DNA of 64,000 nucleotides. Source: Ciona intestinalis (Eukaryota; Chordata; Ascidiacea; Phlebobranchia; Cionidae). Within the stretch, counting starts at the first letter, position 1. Every line of letters begins with the position of its first letter. The DNA is taken from contig NC_020179.2 in the NCBI RefSeq assembly GCF_000224145.3, forward strand, positions 2,190,688-2,254,687, given 5' to 3'. The notes under the pieces are model-generated. The model made no database searches. It was not told the DNA's origin and saw only the letters and a program-made list of their open reading frames with translations. Below, piece by piece: positions 37,101-46,265 of this stretch. The translations under genes were made by a program, and so were the position numbers.

Positions 37101-37491
37101 CTCGTCACAGGGTGGTAGTAGTGCGCAATACAGCTGTTCCAGTAAGTGGGGTGGGTTGCTCGAAAGTCATGGTGTATATTGCAGGTAAGACATGTAACAG
37201 TGCGGACAGTGCATTTAATTTGTGTATATAAATAAATAGGACTAACAAATCAAATTGTCGTTTATTTTCCCCCCAGGTACACTGCCATCATCCCCTACTC
37301 TTGCCGATGTAGTAGCAGGACTAAATGTAAACCTTGCCCCGTACGCCCCTACAGTTGCGTGCAAAAGTGAGATAGGGTTACAAGTCGTTGGTCTTTCTGA
37401 TCTCAGCGGTGCATCTATTAATGCGGTACAATTATCATTTGTTCTCTTCGTAGCCCTAACCTCATGCTTTATGCAGTTCGCTCTGTTTTAA
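25164..37491 (+). CDS. Copper-only SOD-repeat protein, secreted, probably GPI-anchored
   Basis: Coding exons: 25164-25194, 25540-25714, 26219-26277, 26597-26783, 29772-29980, 30214-30440, 30912-31077, 31335-31470, 31763-31910, 32282-32377, 32680-32867, 33286-33463, 33820-33967, 34091-34274, 34489-34591, 34900-34977, 35546-35615, 35923-36035, 36154-36226, 36654-36786, 37060-37184, 37277-37491. All phases agree; about 1013 residues. A signal peptide (MLRLCVIIAAVVHLGHS) leads into two degenerate SOD-like domains, then four domains each keeping four copper histidines: 303/305/328/391, 457/459/473/546, 616/618/640/705, 778/780/796/865. The motif set is HxH, GHY or GPHYNP, and GRS(I/V)xxH. The zinc position HVGD reads E-x-G-D in all four. 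A degenerate segment and a hydrophobic C-terminus (SFVLFVALTSCFMQFALF) suggest a GPI signal. Family knowledge: animal copper-only SOD-repeat proteins. An alternative start at 25506 would replace exon 1. Confidence 0.85.
25758..25910 (-). mobile_element. MITE copy 5, short, in SOD-repeat intron 2
   Basis: GTGGGGTGGGGCAAGATGGGA to TATTCCCCCTTATACCTACT. About 45 bases of the core are missing relative to full copies. Confidence 0.8.
27237..27784. mobile_element. ~545 bp MITE with TTAA ends, in SOD-repeat intron 4
   Basis: TTAAAGGGCCTAAACACACC at 27239 is matched by GGTGTGTTTAGGCCCTTTAA ending near 27782, giving perfect inverted ends of about 22 bases with TTAA at both borders. TTAA borders are typical of piggyBac-type targets. 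There is no ORF inside, so it is non-autonomous. Confidence 0.8.
28550..29080 (-). mobile_element. Old fragment of the long-inverted-repeat element, in SOD-repeat intron 4
   Basis: Shares diverged wording with the 21116-22523 element: ATTTAACAACAATTTATG, AAAACACACAAGAAG, GCTAGTTTCTTTGCCGCGTA, and a downstream AATTCAAACCATAAAATTT block also seen near 50267. Outer ends were not found, so it is truncated and old. Confidence 0.55.
29310..29410 (-). mobile_element. SINE core fragment
   Basis: TTGCCCAAGGACACAGGCGT followed by CATGGCAGCATC resembles the reverse core of the SINE family; head and tail are decayed. Confidence 0.5.
29521..29718 (-). mobile_element. MITE copy 6, directly before SOD-repeat exon 5
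   Basis: GAGTAGGGTGGGGGAAGATAG to GTCTTCTCCCAACATAACTA with complete core. It ends about 55 bases before the exon acceptor. Confidence 0.85.
30619..30810 (+). mobile_element. MITE copy 7
   Basis: GTAGTGTGGGGTAAGATAGGA to CGCTCTCCCCTTACTATATT with GGGAGTCGTGAGGATATGG inside. Confidence 0.85.
31575..31727. repeat. Arm fragment of the long-inverted-repeat element
   Basis: TTCGTGGTATCATC, GAAAATATTAGGCAGTATG and the end CCCCGCCTTTCCATACTCTAG follow the right arm of the 21116-22523 element. Confidence 0.55.
32046..32235 (-). mobile_element. MITE copy 8
   Basis: GTATGGTGGGGAAGATGGAAC to CGTCTTCCCCACCCTACTAC; the core is complete but diverged. Confidence 0.83.
32968..33203 (-). mobile_element. 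MITE copy 9 with an inserted hairpin near its right end
   Basis: The core is complete (TTTTCTCGTCCCATTTGGCA). The right end is split by CATGGCCTACT, a spacer and AGTAGGCCATG (33156-33185), with the terminal CCCCACCCTACTATA repeated after it. Confidence 0.82.
34680..34864 (-). mobile_element. MITE copy 10
   Basis: GTAGGGTGGGAGAAGATGGGA to CCCCCCCCCACCCTACTATA, well preserved. Confidence 0.88.
35005..35252. repeat. Arm fragment of the long-inverted-repeat element
   Basis: TAATGGAGTGATAGTAATAG, TTCGTGGTATCATCCC and the end GTCCCGTCTTCGCCCCTCCT match the right arm. A MITE follows immediately. Confidence 0.6.
35254..35447 (-). mobile_element. MITE copy 11
   Basis: GGGTAAGGGGAAATGGGACAC at left; core CGTCCCATTTGGTAGTAAGC; the right end is degraded (TATCCTATACCCCATATTAC). 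Confidence 0.78.
35800..35880 (-). mobile_element. SINE head fragment
   Basis: GGGCTAGAGACAGGCG and TTGCCACGGCG match the reverse tRNA-like head of the SINE family; core and tail are absent. Confidence 0.5.
36415..36575. repeat. Low-copy dispersed repeat, copy A
   Basis: TGAAGATCTCCATTCATTAC, AAAGCCCTCGCATACCTTTG and GAAAGCGGCAGGCTT align by eye with 38850-38985. Family unknown. Confidence 0.45.
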
Positions 37492-38117
37492 TCACGGTAA
37501 CCCTAATGTTCGCGTACGTTTAATTTCAAACATCATATCAGTTCTGTGTATTTACTTGCTTCAGTTCAAATGTAAAGAGTCGACTTTTCTTGTTAACTTT
37601 ATTATATAATATGTATTCCTATTGTTCGTTGAGTTCCTCATATATTTTTTTTAGACCTGCTTTGCAAAGTTGGGCCTAATTTGCATTTGTACTATACCCA
37701 TCTTCGGTAACATGCTTTATACTGGGCGTATATTTAACTTTATATTTATTTCCAATACACAAGATAACCAATGAGTTGCAAATTCTTTTGCGGGTTATAT
37801 TGTAATTCTATTTTGTCAAATGGTCATCGCGTATTAGCCGTGTTTAAACTTCAGCCTACTCCGGATGTAAGTGTAATAACATTAAGTGTCCAGTAATTGT
37901 AAATGTGGTATCCAAATGGTCAATCAAACACAAAATGTTCACACACGAAATTATACGTATACGTACGGTAACTGGCAAGCAAGCGCGAAATGTATGAAAC
38001 AGAACAACCCGCCACCCGAGAAAAGGTTACTTTCATACACTAACAATTTTACATGTGGATAGCTGTTTTAAGATTATTTTATTCAGTTAAATAATAGCCA
38101 CGCCCCGGTTCTAGTCG

Positions 38118-38418
38118 AAGTGAATGAATGAGTGTAACTTCGTTTATCCTCGCGAGGCCGGAAAACGACAATCGTTAATACACGGGAATTCTGTTTCATA
38201 CACCTCGTATGGGACATTTTACCACGCGTATCTTACTTTGTGAGTAATTATGTATGGCTGACAATACGGCCAACTCAATATTAATGACCACTGGGTTGGA
38301 GCAATTGCCGAAAAGAATCTTGCCCAAGAGTACATACGTCCACAATGGTAGCAGCGGCGAGCATTGAACCAATCTCTGGGTTAGAGACAGGCGCGGTAAC
38401 TTTGCCACGGCGCCGGAA
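38118..38418 (-). mobile_element. tRNA-derived SINE
   Basis: Tail TGAATGAATGAGTGTAACTT, core ATTAATGACCACTGGGTTGG, head TTAGAGACAGGCGCGGTAAC then TTTGCCACGGCGCCGGA. Nearly full length. Confidence 0.85.
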
Positions 38419-38849
38419 TATTATGTGTATTGCAGTCCTACCACTTGACTATCCATGGCAATTTCATCTCTTTCATCACTCTTACCTATAACTACCTTTA
38501 AAGTTCAGTTATAATGCTGATGGTAAAAAATCGGACCAGGCTGTTTGGTCGCAGCATATAACAAGAAGGGTGGAAAAACATGACAGCTGCAGGTAGGCGA
38601 AGGAGTTCAGAAGAATCATTAACCGGTAGGGGCTACGGCAAACGTTACGTTTCATTTTTCCGGTGATCTCATGACATGGCATATTTGCCAGTGATCTGCA
38701 TAAACCCAAATAAAATGAAAGGCCGATCTGACCTGTCTGTGATGGGGAAGATGGGACATCCTATCACAATGTTAGCGTTTATGTCCATTAACGCAAGATA
38801 GAAGCATTAACCTGTTCAGTATTCTATGATCTTACCTTGGCCGAGTTGC

Positions 38850-38990
38850 CAGGTGAAGATCTCCCATCCTTTACTATCAAAGCCTTTGTCGCCCACCTTC
38901 GGGAAGTGGCGGGCTTCACAATTTAGTTTAACCGCTAATCCTGGAACCCGCGACGTGCCATGCTGCTGCCGGATCTCACCCACATAGACC
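38850..38990. repeat. Low-copy dispersed repeat, copy B
   Basis: GTGAAGATCTCCCATCCTTT, AAAGCCTTTGTCGCCCACCT and GGGAAGTGGCGGGCTT pair with copy A at 36415-36575. Confidence 0.45.
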
Positions 38991-40313
38991 AAGAAAAGAC
39001 AGATGTCTAAATACAGGCATTCGATGCAATGCGGTAACTAACAATCGTGGGTGCAAATTTGTGTAAAAAAATATTCTCTGAGCATAAAATTTGGTCCTTG
39101 CTATTACGCATGCGCCGCACCTACGCGGAACCGTGAAATACAATCCGGTGTTGTGATATAAATTACAACAGCCGTTTTGAAAGTTAAATTGCCAGTATGT
39201 AATCTCCTCTATAATTCTTCATTACTGGACCCTTTTTTTCTGATCCTATTAATAATATCTGCATAGGCTACCTCGTTTGTCTTATTTCATTCATTGTTTT
39301 ATTTTTTACTTTTATTAGACATATTTACCTCACACTTTGCTTTATCTCAGGTTTTGTTTCTTGTGTAAATGCGTACGGCTCATAATAATAATACTTTTAA
39401 ATTGAAGTGTTGCATGGTTTTTGTTAAACATTTCACATTTTTATTTTTACAATTAATCAAAAATATGTCACCACACCTGACCAAATTTTATACGACAACG
39501 ATGCTGGGTTATTACCTGGCCTAAGCTGTTGTAGCATTCAACACACAAACAATAGTTATCATAAGCTGTGTGCTTTGTATTCTAGTGCTTTGATTAAATA
39601 TAAACAACACCAAGAACGATAGAAAAGCAAAAGTAATCTAAAAAAGTTAAGGCTTCAGACACAAACTATGCATATCTAAACCATATGCTACTTTCTTGCA
39701 AATGATGTTTACGGGCCATAACTTTGACTAAAATCAGTAATTTACCATAAGTTTTATTGCACTAAAGTTTGTAGAGCATTCTATCTACTTAAAATGTTAT
39801 GTGGGTCAACAAACTGTATGGTTCTTCACATTCACACCGAAACAATCATTTTGACAACAATACTTTAGTTTTGTGTGTTTTAAACTTTTTTTTTGAGGTT
39901 TTGTGTTCACCTTAAGCCAATACTGTTGGAAAAATAGTGTGTCATATTTATGTGGAAATAGTAAATGCATGAAAAGAAAGTGCCGGCGAATGCAAAAATC
40001 AATTGCGTAGAAAAATGTTGGAGTAAGACACTTCAGTATAAACACATGCACGATTAAAATGTTTAAATAAAATGGAACAGTGCACACTAAAGACCAATGA
40101 AACGTTGCCACATTACTGTTGGAAATATTTTTCCGACAGTGTTGCCGAAGGTTTGATTGTACAAGGCATTTGCGAATGGAAGCACTGGAAAATGTACAGT
40201 ATAGCTGATTCAGACTAATAGAATGTTAAGACCCAGAAAAAAAAGTACCAAGAATTGTACATGGCGGTAACCTGCAAGCTCAGTTCTTTTGGGTAGCAAT
40301 AATAAATTACAGC

Positions 40314-43265
40314 TTACGTTATATTTGAACGACTGTATTCACCACCAATGCTAGACGTAGTGGATGTTTCATCGGGAGTTGTTTGGCTGCATTTCCGTAT
40401 CAGAAGTATTTCTTCATCTGTGGAGTCCTGACGGTCAGTCAGAAGAAGCGCTGTAGTTTGCTTGTGGTCAACTGGCTTTAGTTTAAAGTACTGAGCATTG
40501 CACTTGGCATAGCCACTCATTTTAAGCAGTTGCTCTTGGCTACCACTGTTTAGGCTCACAAGGTTTTTCGCCTTTGACCTTTTCATTAGTAGATTGTCCA
40601 CCACCCAAAACATGAGAGCGTTAACGCAAAATGGAACTATAAGCATGACCAGCACTACTTCTATGTGAGGGTCCTTGATCCAACTGAGCAATATTTTTCT
40701 CACTTCATGCCAAAAAGATGGTAGCACCATCACACCAACTAAAACCTTTGAAATGGTGGACAATATAGTATTAGAACTAATGGTTTAAGATAGGACACAC
40801 TTTTTTTATTACAAAGTTCACTATATACAGGATTATAAATGAATGAAACTTTTATCCTTGGCAGCGACGAAGTCTTTATAACACAAGTGTTCCTTTTATA
40901 CACCTTGTGCCTGCTTAGTAGTAACTACATACATATTTTTTTTTTTTAAGTATGGCTGAGAATTTGAACAGCCCATAGAAGACCACTGGTTTGAGCAGTA
41001 GCCATTAACTGTGTTGCCTAACGAAACATATATACACCAACAAACGTAGCGGTGCTGGGTCTTGCACTGGTAGCGTTTGGGCTGAGCACCTACCACTGTG
41101 CCATGACAACCAGGTTAGTTACACATGTATCACATATCCGCACACTAATGATATATTATGTAATGTTTATGTGAAGAAATGTTGCACATGCAACATATCA
41201 TAAAATGCTTCCTGCTGTATATCATTTATGACAGCCAGCAAGTAACATACCATTTACCAGTATTACAACCAAAAGGTGATACATACAGTATACCAATAAT
41301 AATTTACCATGTAACTTTAAGATACTTCCATTGGATATTTAAGTGGAAATTTGGTAAACATACAGCATGATGTAAATCTATTTAAAACTCTTTAATGCTT
41401 CTTTTGAGGTTTTAAATTTTATCTAGTACCTTTATAGAGTTTGCTTTAGTTTATACAACATGTTTATTCATAGGCAGCATGTTTTTTAATTTCCTAATGG
41501 GGCATAACATTTAACATACGGAACCTCATTGACTAAAGGTGGCTGTACACAGTATCCGGAATTTGTCTGTTTTGTTCGGATTTCGCTGCCGCATGCGGAA
41601 CTCGGTAATGGGTTTGCATACGATTTCGCAAGACAATTCGCATGCCAGATACTGTGTACAGCCACCTTAATGTTGGTAATGAAATATATATTTGGGTTTG
41701 TATAGACGCTACAGATACAAGGGACAAGGGTAAAAAAGGTTATTTTTTTAACACTAGAGTACTGAAACATAAGTCACCCCTGTTTATTATTTGTGTGTCC
41801 CCCTATACATTTTTAACATTACACATATTGTCATAACAGAGCAAAGCCTATACTAAGTCAATATAAGCATAACTTTGGCTTTTTTAAACATAAAACACAC
41901 TGTTACCTAACACAAAGTGAAAGACGTAAAATCACACATAATGAAAACACAGTATAGCCCACGGTTTAAAATAAATATGAAACATGCACTTACTTTCTCA
42001 ATAACCATTACAATGAGGTACAAAATAGTTTGGCCAAGAAATGCACTGATTTTTGGTGGGTTGCCATATTCTCCAAAGTACAAACTTCTAATCTTGAAGT
42101 GATGTACTATTTTTTGAGTAAGCTGGTAGGAAAATTGTAAGAGCAATTTTATATTTTATGTGTAAGGTTAATTTCTTATAACACAACAGAGGATATGGGT
42201 TTTATGCCAGAGATGTCAAATTATGTCCCTATATTGTTTCTTTACTTTTAAGATAATCAATGTCACACTATGTTTTTAAAGGATGTCACAATTTTACTCT
42301 GAAATAATAGTTCTCTACCCACTTACTTTAAAACCAAGGTAAATCAGTAAAAGACCAACTGTTGAGTCCAAAAGAAAGCTTATTAGATACCAAGTACATG
42401 GGTCTTCAGCAGTTACAGCATCAGCAAGAAACACATTAGCAAAATGAATGAAAGCAGCACCTACACCCTGGACAAAAACAAAAACCAGTTAATTTTTGAA
42501 AGCTTTATTTTTATAGGTAAAAGGTTTAATAATTCATACCAGTATGACATTTTTCCTACTAATAATATTCCTACAGTGTTTAACAACTTTACTACATTGT
42601 TTATGGTTTGGTATAACAACTTCTTTATGCAACTTGTCTAGTGTTTTGTATAAAAAATTAGGCACTCGCATTTCAACCAAAGAATTCTGAATACAATTCT
42701 TGATAAAAAAATTTGTCTGTGTACATGACCTTGTCTGTGTACATGTCCCTAACTCAGTAGTCACAAACTGTTTAGCCAAACAGAAATAAGGCCCCTTAAA
42801 ATGCACTCACAAAGTTACATAATATGTGGTAAATCGTAAGCGGACAGGAGGTGAATGAAACAGACCATCTATGATATAACCAGTAATATTGACTCTTCAG
42901 CATGAGAGGATAAAATAATTATTATTACTCAACCTGTTTCGAGGTATCATAAAACCAAATTTTCCAAGTTCTGCGAAGTTCCCTTGGTTCTCTCCACCGT
43001 TTTAAGAGGAGTGTACTGAATGCAATTGCCCCAAGAATTGCCTGTTTTGTTATCACCAAAAAAGGTTTAGTTTAAAGCAGAGTTCGTACATAAACATGTG
43101 GGTCTGGTTTAAAGTGGATAAAAGCAAAAATTTACATGTTCACAATTGCATTGGCAGTTATTATATTATCACATGCAGTCAAGTTACTTGTATTCCGATT
43201 CCAAAAGGTGCTGTTAACTCTCCTCTTTCACAATGAGAAGGTCTGACCAGTTCAAGTTCTTCCAT
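40314..43265 (-). CDS. STIMATE: STIMATE (TMEM110), ER regulator of store-operated calcium entry
   Basis: Multi-pass ER membrane protein that binds STIM1 and favours its active form at ER-plasma membrane contacts. Coding exons: 43265-43188, 43041-42934, 42467-42327, 42122-41994, 40745-40314, in frame, about 295 residues (human 294). Family motifs in order: [63 protein letters not shown] and [20 protein letters not shown]. Four to five hydrophobic segments cover about residues 20-210. The last ~85 residues are hydrophilic and do not resemble the lysine-rich tail of human STIMATE. The start is the ATG that gives the expected length; the frame stays open further upstream, so a longer N-terminus cannot be excluded. 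Confidence 0.9.
40842..41112 (-). mobile_element. Diverged SINE in STIMATE intron 4
   Basis: GAATGAAACTTTTATCCTTG, a T-rich run, AGTATGGCTGAGAATTTGAA and the head-like CACCTACCACTGTGCCATGA. An old copy. Confidence 0.7.
41534..41670. mobile_element. ~135 bp foldback element in STIMATE intron 4
   Basis: AAGGTGGCTGTACACAGTAT at 41536 and its reverse complement ATACTGTGTACAGCCACCTT ending at 41668, separated by about 90 bases. The right border reads TTAA; the left reads CTAA. Confidence 0.75.
42822..42925 (+). mobile_element. SINE tail fragment in STIMATE intron 2
   Basis: TAAATCGTAAGCGGACAGGA, GGTGAATGAAACAGA and GCATGAGAGGATAAAATAA match the tail module only. Confidence 0.55.
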
Positions 43266-44521
43266 TTCTCTCAGAAGGAGAAAATAAGATTTTCTTAACT
43301 TTTTTTCAGATTTGGGACTTGTATTATTTCGCAGTCTAAAAGATTGAAATAGCCGTATAAATATAACACGTATAATATAACACCCATAACATGTATATAC
43401 TATGAAGTGCATTCTAAAACGCTACCACGACTATAACTCGATTTTTGTGTTTACGTTAACAATATATGTAAACTAAACGTACTTCGTGTTTGCGCATTTA
43501 TTTTACAACTGCACTGACCCATGACCAGTATTTTGTATTTATACAGCTAATGACGTCACGTAAAGAAATCTACAGACGCAGAAAATGTTATTCATGTTGG
43601 TTCGTCACAAAATCGTGAATGTCGACGAAAATACGTTAATTTACATGACAATGTACGGTTGGAGTTTATTTATACCGAAAGACAGATGTGCATTGTACTC
43701 GGCACCACCAAACATATTATTTTTTTGTCAAAATGCCAACAAACTTGCAAAGTTCGGGTTGAACTTTTTTTTTGTTCATTATACTACAGAGGCACAGAAA
43801 TAAAGAATATACCGCGCATCTCCAAAATAAATACAAACTCTAGAGCGTTCTAGTCTTTTTTATTTCTGTGAAAAATTACGGACTGGTGCTTCCGCAGAAT
43901 CCTATCTGGTAGGAGTTTAGTGGTACGAAAAAGAATTCATATCACCACTTACGTGCTCAACAAGGTTAACATTTTGTATTTGCATTTTGTATGTGTATCA
44001 AATGGTAATGTTGAAGGTCAAATAGTTTTTGAATCGTGGTAAGCGAGTATTATCACGTATCATATATGGCTTATCACTTTTAGTTATATATAAGTATGTA
44101 TGGGAAGGCTATAGTACCTTATTAGTTTATACAATCAGCATTAGTTTAATTAATTTGATTTAAACCGTTTGCATTGTGTTGGATTTATGTTGTGTTACTT
44201 GTGTATAGGTACTTTGTGGTGTATTTTGGTGCTAGTAAAAAATCTTATTAAACCCAAACCATAACCATAAGATATTCACCCTTTCAGTTCTACCTCGTTG
44301 TTTTTATATATATAATATATATATTGTAAGGTTTGTTGCAACTCAAAGCTTAAATTTACATCCCATTACAATCATGCTTGTTTATTCAGTGGGGGCTATA
44401 GGTTATGCTGGATATACACTCAGTAACAATTTCCAGTAAGTTTCTAGTTAATTTTTACCTATAAGTTTGTTTTGTATTGTTATAGGTCAAATATAGGCGC
44501 AATAAACTGTATTATTTAGCC
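43266..44521. promoter_or_regulatory. Divergent upstream region of STIMATE (minus) and PGK (plus)
   Basis: About 1.25 kb. A palindromic TGACGTCA lies near the STIMATE side, and a TA-repeat runs at about 44306-44325. No coding exon recognised. Confidence 0.4.
43551..43558. promoter_or_regulatory. CRE/ATF-type palindrome TGACGTCA
   Basis: Exact TGACGTCA about 290 bases upstream of the STIMATE start codon. Motif match only. Confidence 0.35.
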
Positions 44522-45772
44522 ATGTCTTTAAAGAAATTGAGTATCGATAAATTAGACGTAAAAGACAAACGAGTTCTTATGCGAGTTGATTTTAATGTCC
44601 CCATTAAAGACAAAAAGATCTCCAATAATCAGAGGATTGTGGCTGCTTTGCCATCTATTAAATATTGCTTGGAAAATGGAGCAAAGGCTGTTGTGCTTAT
44701 GAGTCATCTTGGTAGGCCAGATGGAAGGAAACAAGAGAAATTTTCTCTTTCCCTTGTAGCTGAGGAATTGAAGAAATTACTAATGACAAACGTAACTTTT
44801 TTGGAGGATTGTGTTGGTAAAGGTGTTGAGGAGAAATGTGCAGATCCTCCTCTTGGGTCCGTGATCTTGCTTGAGAACCTCCGCTTCCATGTGGAGGAGG
44901 AAGGGAAAGGAGTGAATGAGAGTGGAGAAAAAGTAAAAGCAGATCCCGCAAAAGTGGAGGAGTTCAGAGCAAGCCTTACTAAGTTGGGTGATTTGTATGT
45001 TAATGATGCGTTCGGCACTGCACATAGGGCTCACAGCTCCATGGTTGGTGTTAACCTTGATCAAAGAGCTGCAGGTTTTCTTGTCAAAAAGGAGTTAAAT
45101 TACTTTGCGAAAGCATTGGATAATCCTGAAAGGCCATTTCTTGCGATATTGGGTGGTGCTAAAGTTCAGGACAAGATTCAGCTGATTAAAAACATGCTAA
45201 GCAAAGTAAATGAGATGATTATTGGAGGTGGAATGGCCTTCACATTTTTAAAGGTTCTAAATAACATGAAAATTGGCAGCTCTTTATACGATGAAGAAGG
45301 TGCTAAAATTGTGCAGGAGCTGATGGACAAAGCTAAAGAATTAAACGTTAAGATTCATCTACCTGTAGATTTTATAACAGCGGATAAATTCTGTGAAGAC
45401 GCAAAAGTAGGTGCTGCAACTGTAGAAGAGGGCATACCAGATAGTTGGCTAGGGCTTGATATTGGACCAGAGAGCTGTAAGAACTTTGCCAAAGTGATTG
45501 GTGGTGCAAAAGTTATTGTGTGGAATGGCCCGCCTGGTGTGTTCGAGTTTCCCAACTTTGCTAGTGGAACTAAATGCTTTATGGATGAGGTAGTAGCAGT
45601 AACTGAAACTGGTGCTACAACCATTATTGGGGGTGGGGATACGGCTACATGTTGTGCCAAATGGAACACGGAAGACAAAGTGAGTCATGTCAGCACTGGG
45701 GGTGGAGCGAGTCTTGAACTACTTGAAGGAAAGGTTCTTCCTGGTGTCGATGCTTTAACAGAGGAAAAGTGA
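44522..45772 (+). CDS. PGK1: Phosphoglycerate kinase
   Basis: Glycolytic enzyme that transfers phosphate from 1,3-bisphosphoglycerate to ADP; cytosolic. It has 416 residues (human 417), full length. Motifs: RVDFNVP near 21, MSHLGRPDG near 60, [55 protein letters not shown], and the C-terminal nucleotide-binding [11 protein letters not shown] with [15 protein letters not shown]. The coding region is a single exon, whereas vertebrate PGK1 has many introns. TTATTTAG lies two bases before the ATG and looks like a 3' splice site, so the mRNA 5' end is either spliced from a remote UTR exon or trans-spliced, as many Ciona mRNAs are. Confidence 0.96.
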   Translation: MSLKKLSIDKLDVKDKRVLMRVDFNVPIKDKKISNNQRIVAALPSIKYCLENGAKAVVLMSHLGRPDGRKQEKFSLSLVAEELKKLLMTNVTFLEDCVGKGVEEKCADPPLGSVILLENLRFHVEEEGKGVNESGEKVKADPAKVEEFRASLTKLGDLYVNDAFGTAHRAHSSMVGVNLDQRAAGFLVKKELNYFAKALDNPERPFLAILGGAKVQDKIQLIKNMLSKVNEMIIGGGMAFTFLKVLNNMKIGSSLYDEEGAKIVQELMDKAKELNVKIHLPVDFITADKFCEDAKVGAATVEEGIPDSWLGLDIGPESCKNFAKVIGGAKVIVWNGPPGVFEFPNFASGTKCFMDEVVAVTETGATTIIGGGDTATCCAKWNTEDKVSHVSTGGGASLELLEGKVLPGVDALTEEK

Positions 45773-45940
45773 CTAGAACCTTTACAGATGCAGTCTAAAA
45801 TATAATTATAAATACTTTGGCCCAACCTACATCCCGTGTTTAATATTCTGTATTTCTGTAGAATTGATAACCAAACTGAAATTTTTCCACTTGAACTACA
45901 ATATTTCTATACAAACTGGATTATTAAAAAAAATTAAAGA

Positions 45941-45946
45941 AATAAA
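45941..45946 (+). terminator. PGK polyadenylation signal
   Basis: AATAAA about 170 bases after the PGK stop codon. Confidence 0.55.
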
Positions 45947-46265
45947 TGACCTGTTCTCATTATGCATAAATACATACACACCAACACACGTAATTAGTTT
46001 GCTGTCCTGCCTATATAGCTTGCATGTTATTATGTGATATAGCTTTTTGTGGTAATGTATACAAGTGTCCTTGCAAGTTGCACCTTTTCACATCAAAAGC
46101 TTCTTCTGCCAATTATAATACTGTGCACAATGTGATTCCTGCTGTAAACATGTAGTATAGAAGTGTTCCACAATGCTGTTTTCGTTTTTCAAAAGTTCAT
46201 AATCGGTTCTAATTTACTTTCTCACACACGCAGGTATAGTGTTGTATGTGAATTCTAGTTTTAAC
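45947..46265. other. Short spacer between PGK and TRAPPC6
   Basis: About 320 bases in the same orientation as both genes. It contains splice-acceptor-like sites (CACACACGCAG near 46233; GAATTCTAG near 46258) just before the TRAPPC6 ATG, possible UTR or leader acceptors. No repeat is evident. Confidence 0.4.

Larger units (their letters stand above)
37492..40313. other. Spacer between the SOD-repeat gene and STIMATE (convergent 3' ends)
   Basis: Contains the SOD-repeat 3' UTR, a SINE tail fragment near 37965-38035 (AATGTATGAAACAGAACAAC), one SINE, repeat copy B, and the STIMATE 3' UTR. No coding exon recognised. Confidence 0.5.

Noticed and set aside
44552-45688. Minus-strand ORFs over PGK
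   Set aside because: Antisense shadows of a strongly conserved single-exon gene.
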